From Mytilisepta virgata (lineage: Eukaryota > Mollusca > Bivalvia > Mytilida > Mytilidae): 64,000 nucleotides of DNA. The position numbers and the translations under genes were made by a program. Below are positions 15,501-26,300 of this stretch, one piece after another (position 1 is the stretch's first letter; each line of letters starts with the position of its first letter). The stretch lies in the NCBI GenBank assembly GCA_028015205.1, contig CM051521.1:102896513-102960512 (forward strand), given 5' to 3'. The notes beneath the pieces are model-generated. The model searched no databases. It was not told the DNA's origin and was given only the letters and a program-made list of their open reading frames with translations.

Positions 15501-16778
15501 ATTCCGCCTAACAGAACGAGTAAGGTCTTCACATTTGAAAAATGAAATGTCTTTTTTCTAATATGAACAACTTAGTTTATTTTTTGAAATAACAAAATTT
15601 TTAGTCGATTTTAGTAAACACCCGGAACAAATCTGATATATTTTTGTTAGCCAAATCTTTATGACCTATAAAAAAATGCTGAAGAATGATTCTGTATTCT
15701 GCTATATTTGATAATTCATGTTCTTTTGTTGGCCGTTTAATTTGATCAATGTGTTTTGTGATATTATAACAAAATTCTTACTTAGAATATTTTGGGCCGT
15801 GGAACAGACTGTCATCTGCTCGGATTAAGAGAAATAGCAGCAGAAATGGGACTTCCGGTTCCAGAATTGTTCACTGATGATGGATTTAGAATAGCAAACC
15901 ATTTTTCTCTTTCAACAAGTCAGGTATGAATAATATTTTGTATTTTTATTGTTGAAAAGAGGATATTGACCTTTTAGTATTGTGCGCCATTATCATTTAT
16001 TTTAATTCAAAAAAGATTATAATCTATCCTACGAAAAGATTATCTAGAAGGAAGTAAGGAATAGGAATTTTTGCTTTCTGTGGAATTCACAACCTTTCAT
16101 CACGTTGCATATAGTAAATGTACTTTGCCCGATAAAAAGTAGCTGTATTGCACCTGATAAACTCCCTAAGAATATGTTCACGTCTTGTACTGCACTATCT
16201 GACACATGTCAAACACATTCTTTAAGAATTGTGAAAAAAACGATTTCGACTAACGAACCTACCTGATCGAAGTGATGGAATTGAAAATCAGCTTGCCATT
16301 TAATTATAGCTCTGTATGTAAAATTATTGATATATTGGTGAAAGCACTAAAATATTATTCATACTGTAAGAATAGCTGAATTGTTTGTTTTCAGGTTCCA
16401 ACAACTATGGATGCCTTTATGTGTTACGGTCCGGTGGTTCCGGATGGCTACGGAGTGTGCTATAACCCACATCCACATAATATTCTTGTCTGCATAACTT
16501 CTTTCAAAAGTCATACGGAAACAAGATCTGATTACTTTGCATATACATTGGAAAGTAGTTTTCTTCAAATGCAAGAACTTTGTTTAAAGACATCGGAAGC
16601 ATCGCGACCTCTGCAAACGCTGAGGGAAAATTCACTTGAAAACAAAAATGATACGGATTTGCGTAATGGTAGCGTCCATCGAATACAAAATGGCGACTGC
16701 CATCAATCCCCGAGCAGAAGTCCACGACGACTTGCTAGATCAAAAAGATTAGGAAGCTCAAGTAATGAAAAGTCATAG
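399..16778 (+). CDS. ChAT: Choline O-acetyltransferase, C-terminal 607 residues in 11 exons (5' end outside window)
   Basis: Transfers acetyl from acetyl-CoA to choline to make acetylcholine in the cytosol and terminals of cholinergic neurons (family knowledge). Exons: 399-517, 3591-3644, 8056-8236, 8927-9104, 12049-12361, 12535-12666, 13969-14091, 14385-14523, 15418-15480, 15786-15923, 16395-16778; all junctions are GT-AG and keep frame. Visible landmarks by residue of the visible part: NWWLDDMY (4-11), [17 protein letters not shown], the catalytic-His motif YEHSPSEG (His 263, codon 12303-12305), STYESAS, GRVDNIR (387-393), STSQVPTTM at the exon 10/11 junction, [27 protein letters not shown], the VDN triplet and the C-terminal pattern fit ChAT better than carnitine acetyltransferase. 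About 90-100 N-terminal residues should lie to the left. The tail after the conserved core is Ser/Arg rich. Carnitine acetyltransferase is the main alternative, judged unlikely. Confidence 0.93.
518..3590 (+). other. ChAT intron, no recognisable element
   Basis: AT-rich intron. I see poly-T runs and small ORFs on the minus strand around 1438-1804 with no family features. No SINE, TIR or exon was recognised. Confidence 0.6.
3591..3644 (+). CDS. ChAT: ChAT exon 2 of those visible
   Basis: Acceptor TTTTTGTAG at 3590, donor GTAAGT at 3645. Encodes [17 protein letters not shown], the helix after the exon-1 segment in ChAT. It is too short for ordinary ORF calling and is supported by frame continuity and family similarity. 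Confidence 0.9.
3685..5240 (-). mobile_element. Family B (Helentron-like) non-autonomous element with about 150-166 bp tandem repeats
   Basis: The left edge reads as the reverse complement of the family-B 3' end: CTAG at 3685-3688 next to the hairpin AGGCTCT/AGAGCCT, then the inverted-end motif CCAGGTTAGCC. Inside, a unit with CTAAGGACCATTG, GGTTCCAATTGG and GTTTCAGACAAGAA recurs about six times at 147-166 bp spacing (near 3871, 4017, 4164, 4330, 4495, 4660). The right (5') edge is degraded and its position is approximate. It sits 40 bp inside the second visible ChAT intron. Confidence 0.7.
5431..6228. mobile_element. Fold-back element with about 115-bp inverted ends
   Basis: Left arm 5431-5545 and right arm 6108-6228 are diverged reverse complements sharing TTACGCATTA, CGATTGCG, ACTTATAAT, TGCGCGCAT and CAGGTAAA. 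The interior of about 560 bp has no ORF of note. Gene-free, so a non-autonomous DNA element is likely; its superfamily is unknown. Confidence 0.6.
6229..8055 (+). other. ChAT intron, no recognised element
   Basis: AT-rich intron. A minus-strand ORF at 6926-7171 (81 residues) has no features I recognise and is not supported as a gene. Confidence 0.5.
8056..8236 (+). CDS. ChAT: ChAT exon 3 of those visible
   Basis: Acceptor TTACAG at 8055, donor GTATAT at 8237. Carries [11 protein letters not shown] and [10 protein letters not shown], both typical of ChAT. Confidence 0.93.
8927..9104 (+). CDS. ChAT: ChAT exon 4 of those visible
   Basis: Acceptor TTTCAG at 8926, donor GTTGTA at 9105. Begins FFVLDV and includes PIGILTAG, both conserved in the family. 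Ends with one base of the Asp codon completed in the next exon. Confidence 0.92.
9300..9790 (+). pseudogene. hAT transposase remnant (C-terminal dimerisation region, frameshifted)
   Basis: Starting at 9613 the + strand reads CDRSFSAL, the CERSFSxL motif of hAT transposases. In another frame it continues [18 protein letters not shown] and then [13 protein letters not shown], the usual C-terminal hAT dimerisation pattern. One frameshift near 9640 separates them. CAGGGCCGTAACTAC at 9300-9314 looks like a hAT terminal repeat start. The catalytic core is absent, so this is a dead internally deleted copy in a ChAT intron. Confidence 0.72.
10648..10800 (+). repeat. Direct repeat, copy 1
   Basis: About 150 bp (ACATTTAATACCACATAGTC to ATTATATAAG) repeated at 11226-11383 in the same orientation with small changes. 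The copies lie about 578 bp apart. Between them 10816-10851 is a small hairpin (ATGTTC...GAACAT). Confidence 0.75.
11226..11383 (+). repeat. Direct repeat, copy 2
   Basis: Second copy of the repeat at 10648-10800, with an extra TAGTGTAAAA insertion and a longer CCGAAAAGG segment. Could mark the ends of a small element or a partial satellite array. Confidence 0.75.
11515..11766 (+). repeat. Solo arm of the fold-back family found at 60942-61898
   Basis: From TTACTAAGGGTTCATTCC to TTTGGATTGTTATTTTT this matches both inverted arms at 60975-61215 (+) and 61640-61880 (-), with scattered changes. Only one arm is present here, in a ChAT intron. Confidence 0.8.
12049..12361 (+). CDS. ChAT: ChAT exon 5 of those visible, with the catalytic His
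   Basis: Acceptor ATTTAG at 12048, donor GTAAGT at 12362. Contains [27 protein letters not shown], the EDG segment and the catalytic His in NYEHSPSEG (His codon 12303-12305). This is the most conserved stretch of the enzyme. Confidence 0.95.
12535..12666 (+). CDS. ChAT: ChAT exon 6 of those visible
   Basis: Acceptor TTCTAG at 12534, donor GTATGT at 12667. Encodes the variable linker with [12 protein letters not shown], matching the PxRLRW-type segment of ChAT. Confidence 0.9.
12667..13968 (+). other. ChAT intron, no recognised element
   Basis: An ORF at 13038-13322 (94 residues) shows no known domain and lacks continuity with ChAT. I see no repeat boundary here. Confidence 0.5.
13969..14091 (+). 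CDS. ChAT: ChAT exon 7 of those visible
   Basis: Acceptor TTTCAG at 13968, donor GTAAGT at 14092. Encodes FGKEFPKSQ and [12 protein letters not shown], the conserved SPDAFIQ motif region. Confidence 0.93.
14385..14523 (+). CDS. ChAT: ChAT exon 8 of those visible, with substrate-choice residues
   Basis: Acceptor AAATAG at 14384, donor GTTAGT at 14524. Encodes STYESAS and GRVDNIR; the VDN codons are at 14449-14457. VDN is the ChAT form of a triplet that reads TET or TDT in carnitine acyltransferases. Confidence 0.93.
15418..15480 (+). CDS. ChAT: ChAT exon 9 of those visible
   Basis: Acceptor TTTTTAG at 15417, donor GTACAT at 15481. A 63-bp exon encoding [19 protein letters not shown], matching the helix before the HLLxL motif. 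Confidence 0.88.
15786..15923 (+). CDS. ChAT: ChAT exon 10 of those visible
   Basis: Acceptor ACTTAG at 15785, donor GTATGA at 15924. Encodes [10 protein letters not shown] and ends in LSTSQ. The Cys codon 15810-15812 stands where mammalian ChAT has Asn and carnitine acetyltransferase has Arg. Confidence 0.93.
16395..16778 (+). CDS. ChAT: ChAT terminal coding exon
   Basis: Acceptor TTTCAG at 16394; stop TAG at 16776-16778. Encodes [24 protein letters not shown], then about 65 poorly conserved residues with a basic [10 protein letters not shown] stretch at the end. Confidence 0.94.
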   Translation, partial: VPTTMDAFMCYGPVVPDGYGVCYNPHPHNILVCITSFKSHTETRSDYFAYTLESSFLQMQELCLKTSEASRPLQTLRENSLENKNDTDLRNGSVHRIQNGDCHQSPSRSPRRLARSKRLGSSSNEKS

Positions 16779-16819
16779 AATAATAATGAGTCTAAAACTC
16801 GACATTTAGTTGCAATAAA
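16779..16819 (+). promoter_or_regulatory. Short ChAT 3' UTR with possible polyadenylation signal
   Basis: AATAAA at 16814-16819, 36 bases after the stop. It is the nearest canonical hexamer in an AT-rich region, so it may be chance, and the real site may lie further on. Confidence 0.4.
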
Positions 16820-18094
16820 TTTTCAATTTCTATTTATAAATGTTTTTCAAAACACCTAAAATGTTGAGAAAAAGTGTAATGGTTTTGAGTTTGTACATAT
16901 CACTTTGTTCTTAAGATCATTCTATATAACTGAGGACATCGCCTCTCTTCACAGTTTATACATTGACCAAATTATGTTTTGTGAGCTGTACTGAAGGCAA
17001 AGTAAGTGGCAATCCGAAAAAAATGAATCAATACATTAAAGACCAAATTCAAATCCAAATGAGGAAATGTAAAATCACCAAAAAAATTTAAGGACAGAAC
17101 AATTCCTATAAGGATATAAATCTTGTTCTCCCTTAGATACATCTATGATATGAGGGGTACGTTTGTAAATTTTTAAAACAAAATCAACACAAGCACGTGT
17201 CATATGTTCAAGAAAAGGAAGAGTCCTAGGCCTTTTAATCGCTGTTTTTTCCCTAAAGTTACCGGCATTCAATACGTAGGATACGTTCTTATCAAACTCT
17301 TATTCAAGACGTCCAGAGCGGGAAGTTTAAAAGGGATTCTTTGCTAATGTTGAGCACGTTTATTTGCATATTCAAATATATACGTACAACATATATACTC
17401 ATCAACAAAGTATTTATCAATTGGTCAACCATGCAGTTTATTTTTTTTAAACTTTAATTTAGCATATCTTTGAAATATAACGTCTGTGATATACATGTGC
17501 TATGACAGAGACCGGGTTCTTTTTTGATAAAGTATGACCATGATCGATGTCATAACCAACGTGTTACAAACTATCACTGTTTACAAGCGTTTTAAAACTG
17601 TAATAGACTGTAGTGAAAACGGTCTTCATTGGTATGGGATGCGGTCTACCACATCAGTTACAAGCCAGCGTGCACAAAATAGATATCACTATTTTTGCAT
17701 GTTCATGAAATAACTTTTTATTCATCTGGTACATCAATCGCATGAATGGTTTTATTGCAGCGAAGTCAAACCATACATGTGTGATTACTTTGTCATTTTA
17801 TAGTTAGTCTGTTGTTTCTTTTGTTCTGTTATGTTGTTAAATTCTCTTATTAAACGTATACACGTACTTGTTAGTAGACATGTTCACTGTTAAATAATCT
17901 TTGTTTGTTCGTATATGGAACAACATATTATGGATATAATAAATAATGTTAGTTTTTAAATTTGTGGTTTCTAGTTGTTGTTGCTTCATTTAAAATCACG
18001 AGGAATAGATTCGAAATGAAAATGTTCAGATAGTGACCTATGGCCTACAAAATATTCCCGTTGTATTATAATCACTTTCTTGTAGGGAATGTAA
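16820..18094. other. Intergenic stretch after ChAT
   Basis: AT-rich, no ORF or repeat recognised; may include the true ChAT 3' UTR. Confidence 0.5.
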
Positions 18095-18590
18095 TTTTTA
18101 GCTAACCTGACCCAAAGATCTCTTCTGAAACCACTGGGCCAATTGGGACCAAACTTTGTTGGAATGGTCCTTGGCTGGCCCCCTTCCTAAAGTATATCTG
18201 ACACTCCCGACTTCCACCCGATATGGCTGCTGTTACTAAAAATTGAAAAAAGGGGAGGGGTGATTTTAAAAAATCTTCTTCTATGAAACTACAAGGCCAA
18301 TTGTAACTAAATTTGGCAGTATTGGTCCTTAGAAGGTTCTCTTTTAAGATTATGTCTAATGACCCGGACTCTTAACCAAGATGCCCGCCACAGCCGAACC
18401 TAGTTTAACATAAGGCCCTATGGGAAAATTCATTGAAAAATCCTCTTGAAACTACTTGACCAATTGGAACCAGACTTAGCAGCAAAAATTGGAACTAAAA
18501 TTGGCAGCATTGGTCCTTAGATGGTCCTCTTTCAGAAATATGTTCGATCAGCTGGATTGTCAACCAAGACGGCAAGATGGTAAATTCGCT
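18095..18590 (+). mobile_element. Family B element fragment
   Basis: Begins TTTTTAGCTAACCTGACCC, a variant of the family-B 5' end, then carries B-type repeats: CTTCTGAAACCACTGGGCC, TTGGAATGGTCCTTGG, and later GGTCCTTAGATGGTCC. The 3' hairpin is not found, so it appears truncated. Confidence 0.65.
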
Positions 18591-21432
18591 TCTTTTTTCA
18601 ATAGGCTCTTCACACATTTGAAATAAATAAGATCGTTAAGTTACAAGATCAAAACAAAGGACTTGTGTATAATTATCATTCCTTTGCCTTTCATAGGACA
18701 TACTCACAAATTCCACAATTCTATAGCCGCATATTTCACACACGTAAATACTAATAACAACCTCCAGAAATCTCAAAGGGCATCCACATTGAGGATTGTA
18801 TAAAACTGCACCGCCAGTAGACAGTGTTAGTTAACATGATGTGATAGTAAGCCTAGTTGAACTTGTGTCTGCCTTAGCACTAACTCATTTTTGCCGGTGT
18901 TTTTCCTCTTGTTTATTAATATAACTTCTTATTAAAACTTTACGTGCGACTGCTTTTTTTCTCAGAGGATAATAATAATGGTGTTGGCGAAGACGAAACT
19001 GTAAACTCCTCGTTAGGATATTAATTGGGACTAAGGCGTATTTGCTTAATGCACATCTATGTTCTTTGATCTACCCTTAATTGTCATTAATTGTATTTTA
19101 CGGTTTCTACGTTTGCTTTCTTGGGCACTACTAATGAGACATAAATTGTTGAAATGCAGTTCAATAGAAATCGACAGTATTCATGAGAGGCCAGCATCAA
19201 TTTAAAGTTTTCAAGTCATTGGGAGAAAGAGCAAAGTTTAACAGAATTATAAAAACATTCTGTAGCAGTTACTGTAAAAAGATCTTCCAAGTTTCTGTGG
19301 GTTATTTCATTCATTCGCGATATTGCAATAGAAATTAGGATGGGAAACCATTATTGGTAAGTGGTTTTTTGGAAGCCGGGTATTTAGCTAAAAGATGTTG
19401 ATACCTATTATAAAACTTTTGAAAAGCATTAAGCAGCTTGTGAAATCTATTACCCTGAAACAGAAGGTTTTTTTATTAATTGATAAGTTTCGCTAGTTAA
19501 AATCTTCTAACCTGGAGCAAATCCGTGCAAAAAGTACAAAATACGTGTATGTGATATGTAAACATCATACAATGGTGCCACAGGCACGTCTCCATCCAGA
19601 ATGTGGAAAGTTTGTAATTGGAACATTAAAGTCCTATCTTTTCTCGTAAATTTTAGTATATATCTTCCCATTCTCCATATTTATGGTTAGATTTAAAAGG
19701 TAAGCTTTGTTCAAATGTAGCTCCTTTGCATAAATTTCTTTTGCATATTTTATAACCTCAGGGGTTATCAACAGTAAGTACATCAAGATATCTGCAGTTG
19801 TTGTTAAAAATATCAATTAATTTATCGTGATCATGAATTTCACCTTTAAGGAGTTTTTCAAAAACGACTGTTCGTAATAATATAAAAATAAGTCGTCAAT
19901 AAGAGGAGCACAATACAGTATTGCCATAATTCATTCATTTATTAGCTGTCTGTAGTGCTCAATGCCCAAACAACATCATCAAAATTGGAATCAAAGAATT
20001 AATTAAATTAAACTCCACACCACAGGCGTCTTGGTCGTCGATTTTTTCCAACCGTAATTCTCAGCGCCACCTCCAACCTCCAATTTTTAAGTACAAAAAT
20101 GAATGACATATCAGAAAATTACAGCAAATCGTCTGAGAACTATAAAAAAGCACTGTCAACTTAACCACATGAAAACATGGGAAGTGTGTGTTAATAAATA
20201 GTGAGGGCTTTACATACATCCTTTCATTTCTACCCATAAAACATTTTTTCACTCACTTTGCCAAAATAAAAGTGTAAGGATATCATCATAAGAAATATTA
20301 ATATTACCTCACGATAAAGATGTTTAAAACTGTATAAATCTGAAATACCGGGGAACATTCCACACTGAACACATTTATGTTATTTACTGTATAACATAAG
20401 GGGGGGGATGGTTAGTGTTAAATGTAACTATTTGTCTTAATGGAACTTTAAAAAAGCAAGTGACCAGAATAAATTGTGTATATTTTTATCATTAAAAACG
20501 CTTTAACCTGTTTCGCAATGACTTTGTATGTCATTTGTATATTGTTTTCATCTCCGAATGATCTATTGATGCAAGAATACTATCGATATTTTAACTACAA
20601 ATGTATTTTGTAATTTTACTTCTTTGTTCATGATATTATAAGTACATGTACATTCGTACACGAATTATTGTACATGTATTTTAAAGCACTTGTTACATGC
20701 TTTCATATATTGGTGTTGTACGTCATAGTATTGACATTAATTTTACAGTAAAGGAAAGATAACCTTTATTAAAAAGGGAAAACTAATTTCACCTGAATGA
20801 AAAAAAAGCTTTTAATACACAAACTAAATACTTATAATAAAACAAAATTGATTGGCAAATGAAAGAATAAAATAATTATGATTTATAACGGTGTATTTAG
20901 AGAATATACACCGTGTCCAGTGCGACATTTTTGGACGCTGATCAAGTACAACTGGGGATACGGATTTAAGGAAGTGATAAGGAGGTTAGTTGGTGTTTGC
21001 TTGTAGATTTCTTCAAATAATTATTTGAATAAAAAAATAATTTAGCGATACACTGTTGTTATCCAGGAAGGCGTTCCTGGAAATCATTAAATCCCCCGAC
21101 ATTACAAATTCGAAACACTGGGGTTTTTTTTGCACGAATATGTCTTACCTGTAGGACTCTGCTGGAGTGTTTGTTGTGTAAAGTGTGGCTAACAGGAATT
21201 TAATTGACTTATAATCATCAGTCCAGCAAAATATGCTAAATTTGCTTTTTTGGACCAGATATATGATGTGACGTACATGTATGAAATCTGTGTAGCAAGG
21301 TGATATTGAACAAGTTTATTAATAACCGCTAAACTGATGATGCTTAAACATGTTACGTTTTGGTCATTTTGACAGTTGAATCTGCTCTTTAACAATTTGG
21401 GTTAAGGCTGAAGGCTGAATACAAACGGGATG
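18591..21432. other. Intergenic, no recognised feature
   Basis: I see no gene or clear repeat. There are a few short ORFs and a G run at 20401-20407. Confidence 0.5.
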
Positions 21433-21925
21433 ACTTCCCATTTTTGAGCGGCAACATTCCAGAAGCGCCAGCGTGTGGAGTGTATATTTCACAACTCATA
21501 CGTTATTCCAGAGCTTGTGACATATAAATTGACTTCCTGGACAGAGCCCGGTTCCTGACAAAAGTTACTTAGACAGGGGGTATGTTGCTGCTAAGTTGGA
21601 GTCATCCTTATTATGGTTTTATGGACGTCATCATGACTTGGTTGACAGGTATGAAAAAACCGTTTCCCAAATGAAAATGGACCAGTTTCATTGATGTTTT
21701 CCCTTCCTCATACTGGATTTTAAATTGGCAGCATGGCGGATGTCCTGCAGGAAGCAGAGACTGCTTACTCTTCCGGAACACCTGAGTCTACCCCCGGTTT
21801 TTGGTTTGGTCTATATTGTTCGTATGTTTTTAGTTTTTAATTGTAGTGCTTGTATTGAATTGGTCTTCTCTTCGTTGTTTTCCGGAGTTTGTCAGTTGTT
21901 TCGATTTCCCCCTCCTTCGAATATC
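21433..21925 (+). pseudogene. Retrotransposon ORF tail fragment and 3' region
   Basis: From 21435 one frame reads FPFLSGNIPEAPACGVYI then SQLIRYSRACDI and stop. Further on DFLDRARFLTK and, after a frameshift, FYGRHHDLVDRY. I recall this series from a very common invertebrate retrotransposon protein, downstream of its reverse transcriptase. The following GCTTACTCTTCCGGAACACCTGAG and GTTTTTGGTTTGGTC resemble the 3' tail seen again at 36050-36340. Stops and frameshifts show it is dead. Confidence 0.6.
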
Positions 21926-22298
21926 CCTTGACTTTACTTATTCGGCTTTCAACTTTTCGGCCTTGTGAACAAAATTTGTAAAATACATTATTATTTTTTA
22001 ATAATAAATACGACACATCAGTCATTGTGAAGGCCGTAAAATTTGAAACAATAAGCCAGATTGGTTCAAGAACAGATCTAAATGTCAAAATGAGTAAAAA
22101 GATTATGTGTAGGTGTTGAAAATGAAACACACAAAACCGGTGATGGTCTACTATGATCTAAGTAATAAATATAATGGTAAGAATATGAAACAAGGTAGGT
22201 TTAACCGTTTTCATAAAATACATGTTCTCATATGCGAAATCATGATATTGGCAAAAAAGCAACATTAGCATATTTTACCGCAGTGATGATTATGTATT

Positions 22299-22443
22299 AG
22301 AGATACAATGGATAAGCGTTGGTTCTTGAAAAAGAAACCATGAGCCCGGAGGGCGAAAAGCGTTGGTTCTTGAAAAAGAAACCATGAGCCCGAAGGGCGA
22401 ATGGTTTGTTTTTCATGAACCAACGCTTATCCATTGTATCTCT
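22299..22443. repeat. Palindrome with one duplicated arm (P1)
   Basis: The left arm starts AGAGATACAATGGATAAGCG and its exact inverse ends the repeat at 22443. A 46-bp block (AAGCGTTGGTTCTTG... to GGGCGAA) is present twice on the left side. The loop is GC-rich (AGCCCGAAGGGCG). Confidence 0.85.
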
Positions 22444-23079
22444 TACTTAAACTATTGTTGTGACGACTTTTCCCAATTACCTTTCCTTTCTTAATTAGAC
22501 CCTATTATGTGTGAGTTTAAATTAACTTAATTCTCTATACTACTATTCAATTAGATATATATATAGTCACGTTGATGATTTTAATGGTAAATGAAAATTA
22601 ATACAAAACCGTATGGACTTACAGTATAAGGCATATGATTCAGAAATTGTCCATTATTGAAAAAATAAAGCATAGTCCAAATAATTTTCCAGTAAAACAT
22701 AATGTTAGTGAAAGAAAAAAATAGTTTAAATCTCAAAATATGCAGTGAAACAGATGAAATTGCCATAAACATCAAAATAACAATGTTCTAATTTTTTATT
22801 GCATTATATGAAATTGTCGATAATAATCCAAAAAAAAAAAAAAAGATCTTTTCTTATTACTAAGTTATATCAATGATAGCACAAAGATTTAGAAAAAGGG
22901 AACACTGAAAAAGAGATTCGAACTATGTCTACAAGTGTTACTCTCAACTCATCCTAACCTTGCGGGTACCATCTTATAGTATACAAACGTCGTTTTTAAA
23001 TATATAAAGGCGAAAACCTTATGTATATATAATACCGTATCATATTGATATATGTAAAAACGACATGTAGATATTATCT

Positions 23080-23152
23080 GATTGGTAGCCGAGAGGTTGA
23101 ACTATGACACATAATTTACTTGAAGGAGGGAGTTCGAACCCCAGTCACGGCA
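23080..23152 (+). repeat. tRNA-like SINE head
   Basis: GGTAGCCGAGAGGTTGAACTA resembles an A box and GAGTTCGAACCCC a B box at tRNA-like spacing. The acceptor stem does not pair well, so I call a SINE head or tRNA relic and not a tRNA gene. Confidence 0.5.
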
Positions 23153-23379
23153 AATAAAAATTTGCAAAAATCAAAGGTAAGTTTTTAAACTAATACCAGC
23201 TGTGAACAGAAATCAGTAAATTAGCCAATTCAAACTTAATGACATTAAGTATACAAAAGGAACAATTGAATATAATTTGATGACTTCATTTCAGTGACGG
23301 ATTAAAGAAGCGTTGATTCTAGAAAAAAATCCACGGTAAATGAATAGGCTGACGTCACAGCAGTGGTTTAATATGGAGT

Positions 23380-26300
23380 GAATGAATGAATGAATGAATA
23401 CTTTATTGCAAAAAAGCATTAATTATGCTATAGCAACACAAAATATGTAAAATATGACATAATGACAAATTGCAGAGACCAATATAAAATTAAGTAACAA
23501 TATGTGATCTAATTGACCAAGCTGACTTTATAAAATTACATAATTTACGAATGAGTGGCACAGAAGATGATTTCAACAAAATATTAAGTTTTGTAATGGT
23601 AGGCCAAGAACAATAATATTTGGGTAAAATGTTTGTACGAACTGGTCTATAAGCAGGACAAACCAACAAAAAATGATACTCGTTCTCAATACAGTTCATA
23701 TTACAGCATTTACACAAACGCATTTCTCTATCAATGTCAATATATCGCCCAGTTTCTAAGTTCAACTTTAATGTACCACTTCTTAATTTCGTTAGGAAAT
23801 GCGAGTTATAGCTAACATCTAGATAATCTTCAAAACAAAATTCTAATTTAATATCCTTGTAGATTAATAGCTTTTGACATCTTTCTATGGATGCAAACCA
23901 GTTTTGAATAAAATTATCCTTGATCCTATTTATAATAGTATCTATAGATATAACAAAATTTACATCAAATTGTTGGTACCATATGTAATTTAAACCCTTA
24001 CCAAAAACAGATCACGTACTCTAGAAACCCAATTTACTTTACCATCGTTGGCATCTTCAAGTAACATATTATAAACATCGTATACAATAGGTGGTTTCTT
24101 TTTCAAAATATTAATCCAATATTTTACAATTCTAAACTGTCTTATGATATACATAGGGAGATGACCTAATTCCCCATAAAGAAAACAATTTGGTGTAGAT
24201 CTACCTACATTTAAAACATAACGGCAAAATCTATTATGGATTGTCTGAACATCATTGCCGCGATGAAAACCCCATATCTCAGAAGCGTAACATAGTACAG
24301 ATGACACCATACTGTCAAATAATTCGACCCGTTTCCTTTTAGTCAAATATAGTCCTTTAATTGAATTCAACAATGAAGATAACGCTCTCGATCCTTGTTG
24401 GGACAATCGTTTTTGTGTTTGTAGAAACTTTCCATTTGAATGTAGCAGCATTCCCAAATACACGTACGAGTCTACAATTTCAAGTTCTTTATTGTCATAG
24501 AAAAATTGACAATTCACCGGATGCCATCCATTTCGAAAGACTACAATTTTGGTTTTGTCGGTGTTCACTTCAATACTCCATTTATTGCAGTAAATTAAAA
24601 GTTTATCCAACAGATTCTGAAGAATTTCTGGTGATTTCCCGAATAGTACAGTGTCATCCGCAAATAGAATAAGGTATATCAAAACGTTGTTAATATTCAC
24701 TGTATCATTACAATTGTTCATATTTATATCCTCAATCAAGTCATTTATAAAGAATAAGAAGAGCAAAGGTTATACAGGTTCACCCTGCTTAACTCCCATC
24801 AAATTGTCAAATGAATCGGACAAGGTATCACCAGACCTCAGTCGCATTTTAATCGATGAGTAAACCGATTTTGCAATAGATACAAATTTCGAGCTTATTC
24901 CACTTTTTAGAAGTTTATATATTAAAATTCGTCTATCCAGCTTATCAAAAGCTTTGCGAAAGTTTACGAACGAACTGTATAATTTATCTTTATGTTGAAG
25001 TGTATGGCAAATAATTCCATGTAGCACAAAAATAGCGTCTATCGTAGATCGACCGGGTCTAAAACCGAACTGATTGTTAATTAATTTCTCTTCTTCTTCT
25101 GCCCACGACAACAAACGATTTGTCAATATAGAAGTGAATAATTTAGACAACACACTGATAAGTACAATAGGACGATAGTTATTCGGATTCGACAAATCAC
25201 CATGCTTAGAAACTGCAATAACTGAAAACTCTGTCCAATGATTTGGATATATCCCAGAAGTATATATATAGTTAAATAACTTTTTCAAAACTGGTGCTAA
25301 CAGATTAGGACATGACTTTAACATTTCGCTTATAATACCGTCATTACCAGCGCTTTTACCAGACTTTAACTTCTTTATTGTTAATATAATTTCTTCCTCG
25401 GATATTTCAGAGTCTAAGTCATTTATATGAATGTCATCGAAAACTGTATTGTTGATCAAATTTAAGACTTCATCACATAAATCCGGTGGATTGTCACCAA
25501 GGATAGACTCGAAATGGTTGAACATTGTTTCATTGTCAACTTTGGAGTTTGTACTTTTCTTATAGTTACGAACAGCTGACCAAAATTTTTTCGGCTCCGA
25601 TTTTGATAAGTTACATAGTTCTATACCATTTCGTCTCTTATAGTCCATTTGTGCTTTACGTTTTGTTTTGTTGTAATTGTTCCTCTCTGTTGTATACAAA
25701 TGTCTGTTTATATCCGTTGGATGGCGAAAGAAAAAGTTCCGTGCAGTCATTATCCGGTCGATTTGTAACAGAACGATCATCGCGCAAAAGCATCGAGCGA
25801 CCAAAAACTTTGAAGGCACTATCATACAGAACTTTAGTAATGTCCTTCACTGCATTGTTCATGTCGTCAAAATTTGAGATATTATCCACTAGTGACATTA
25901 AGTTATCTATTTTAAACTGTATGTTCTCAGCAAAGTCAGTTGATTTATCATTATCCCATTTCAAATATGTTCGGGCGCGCGTTATCGAGATCAAATTCAA
26001 AACTTAATGGCGCATGGTCTGAGAATTCCGAAAAGTCTAAAACTTCAAAGTTTAATACAAGTTTGTAATCGTCTGGTGATACCAGCAAATAATCATTTAC
26101 ACTACTTCCTCGCGCTGTACAAAACGTGAACTTTCCATCTCTCTCACTGCCTAATCTACCATTAGCCACCGTGAGGCTCGTACTATAACACAACTGTAAA
26201 AGTTTACGACCGTATGCATTTATTGTATTATCTAATGATTTTCGCTTTGGGACTATGGGGTTTTCAAAATGTTCAGCACTTAAAACATATCTATCTAGAT

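Noticed and set aside
399..16778. Carnitine acetyltransferase as the identity of gene 1
   Set aside because: VDN triplet, MPEPEH, FFVLDV and absence of the carnitine-binding Arg favour ChAT.
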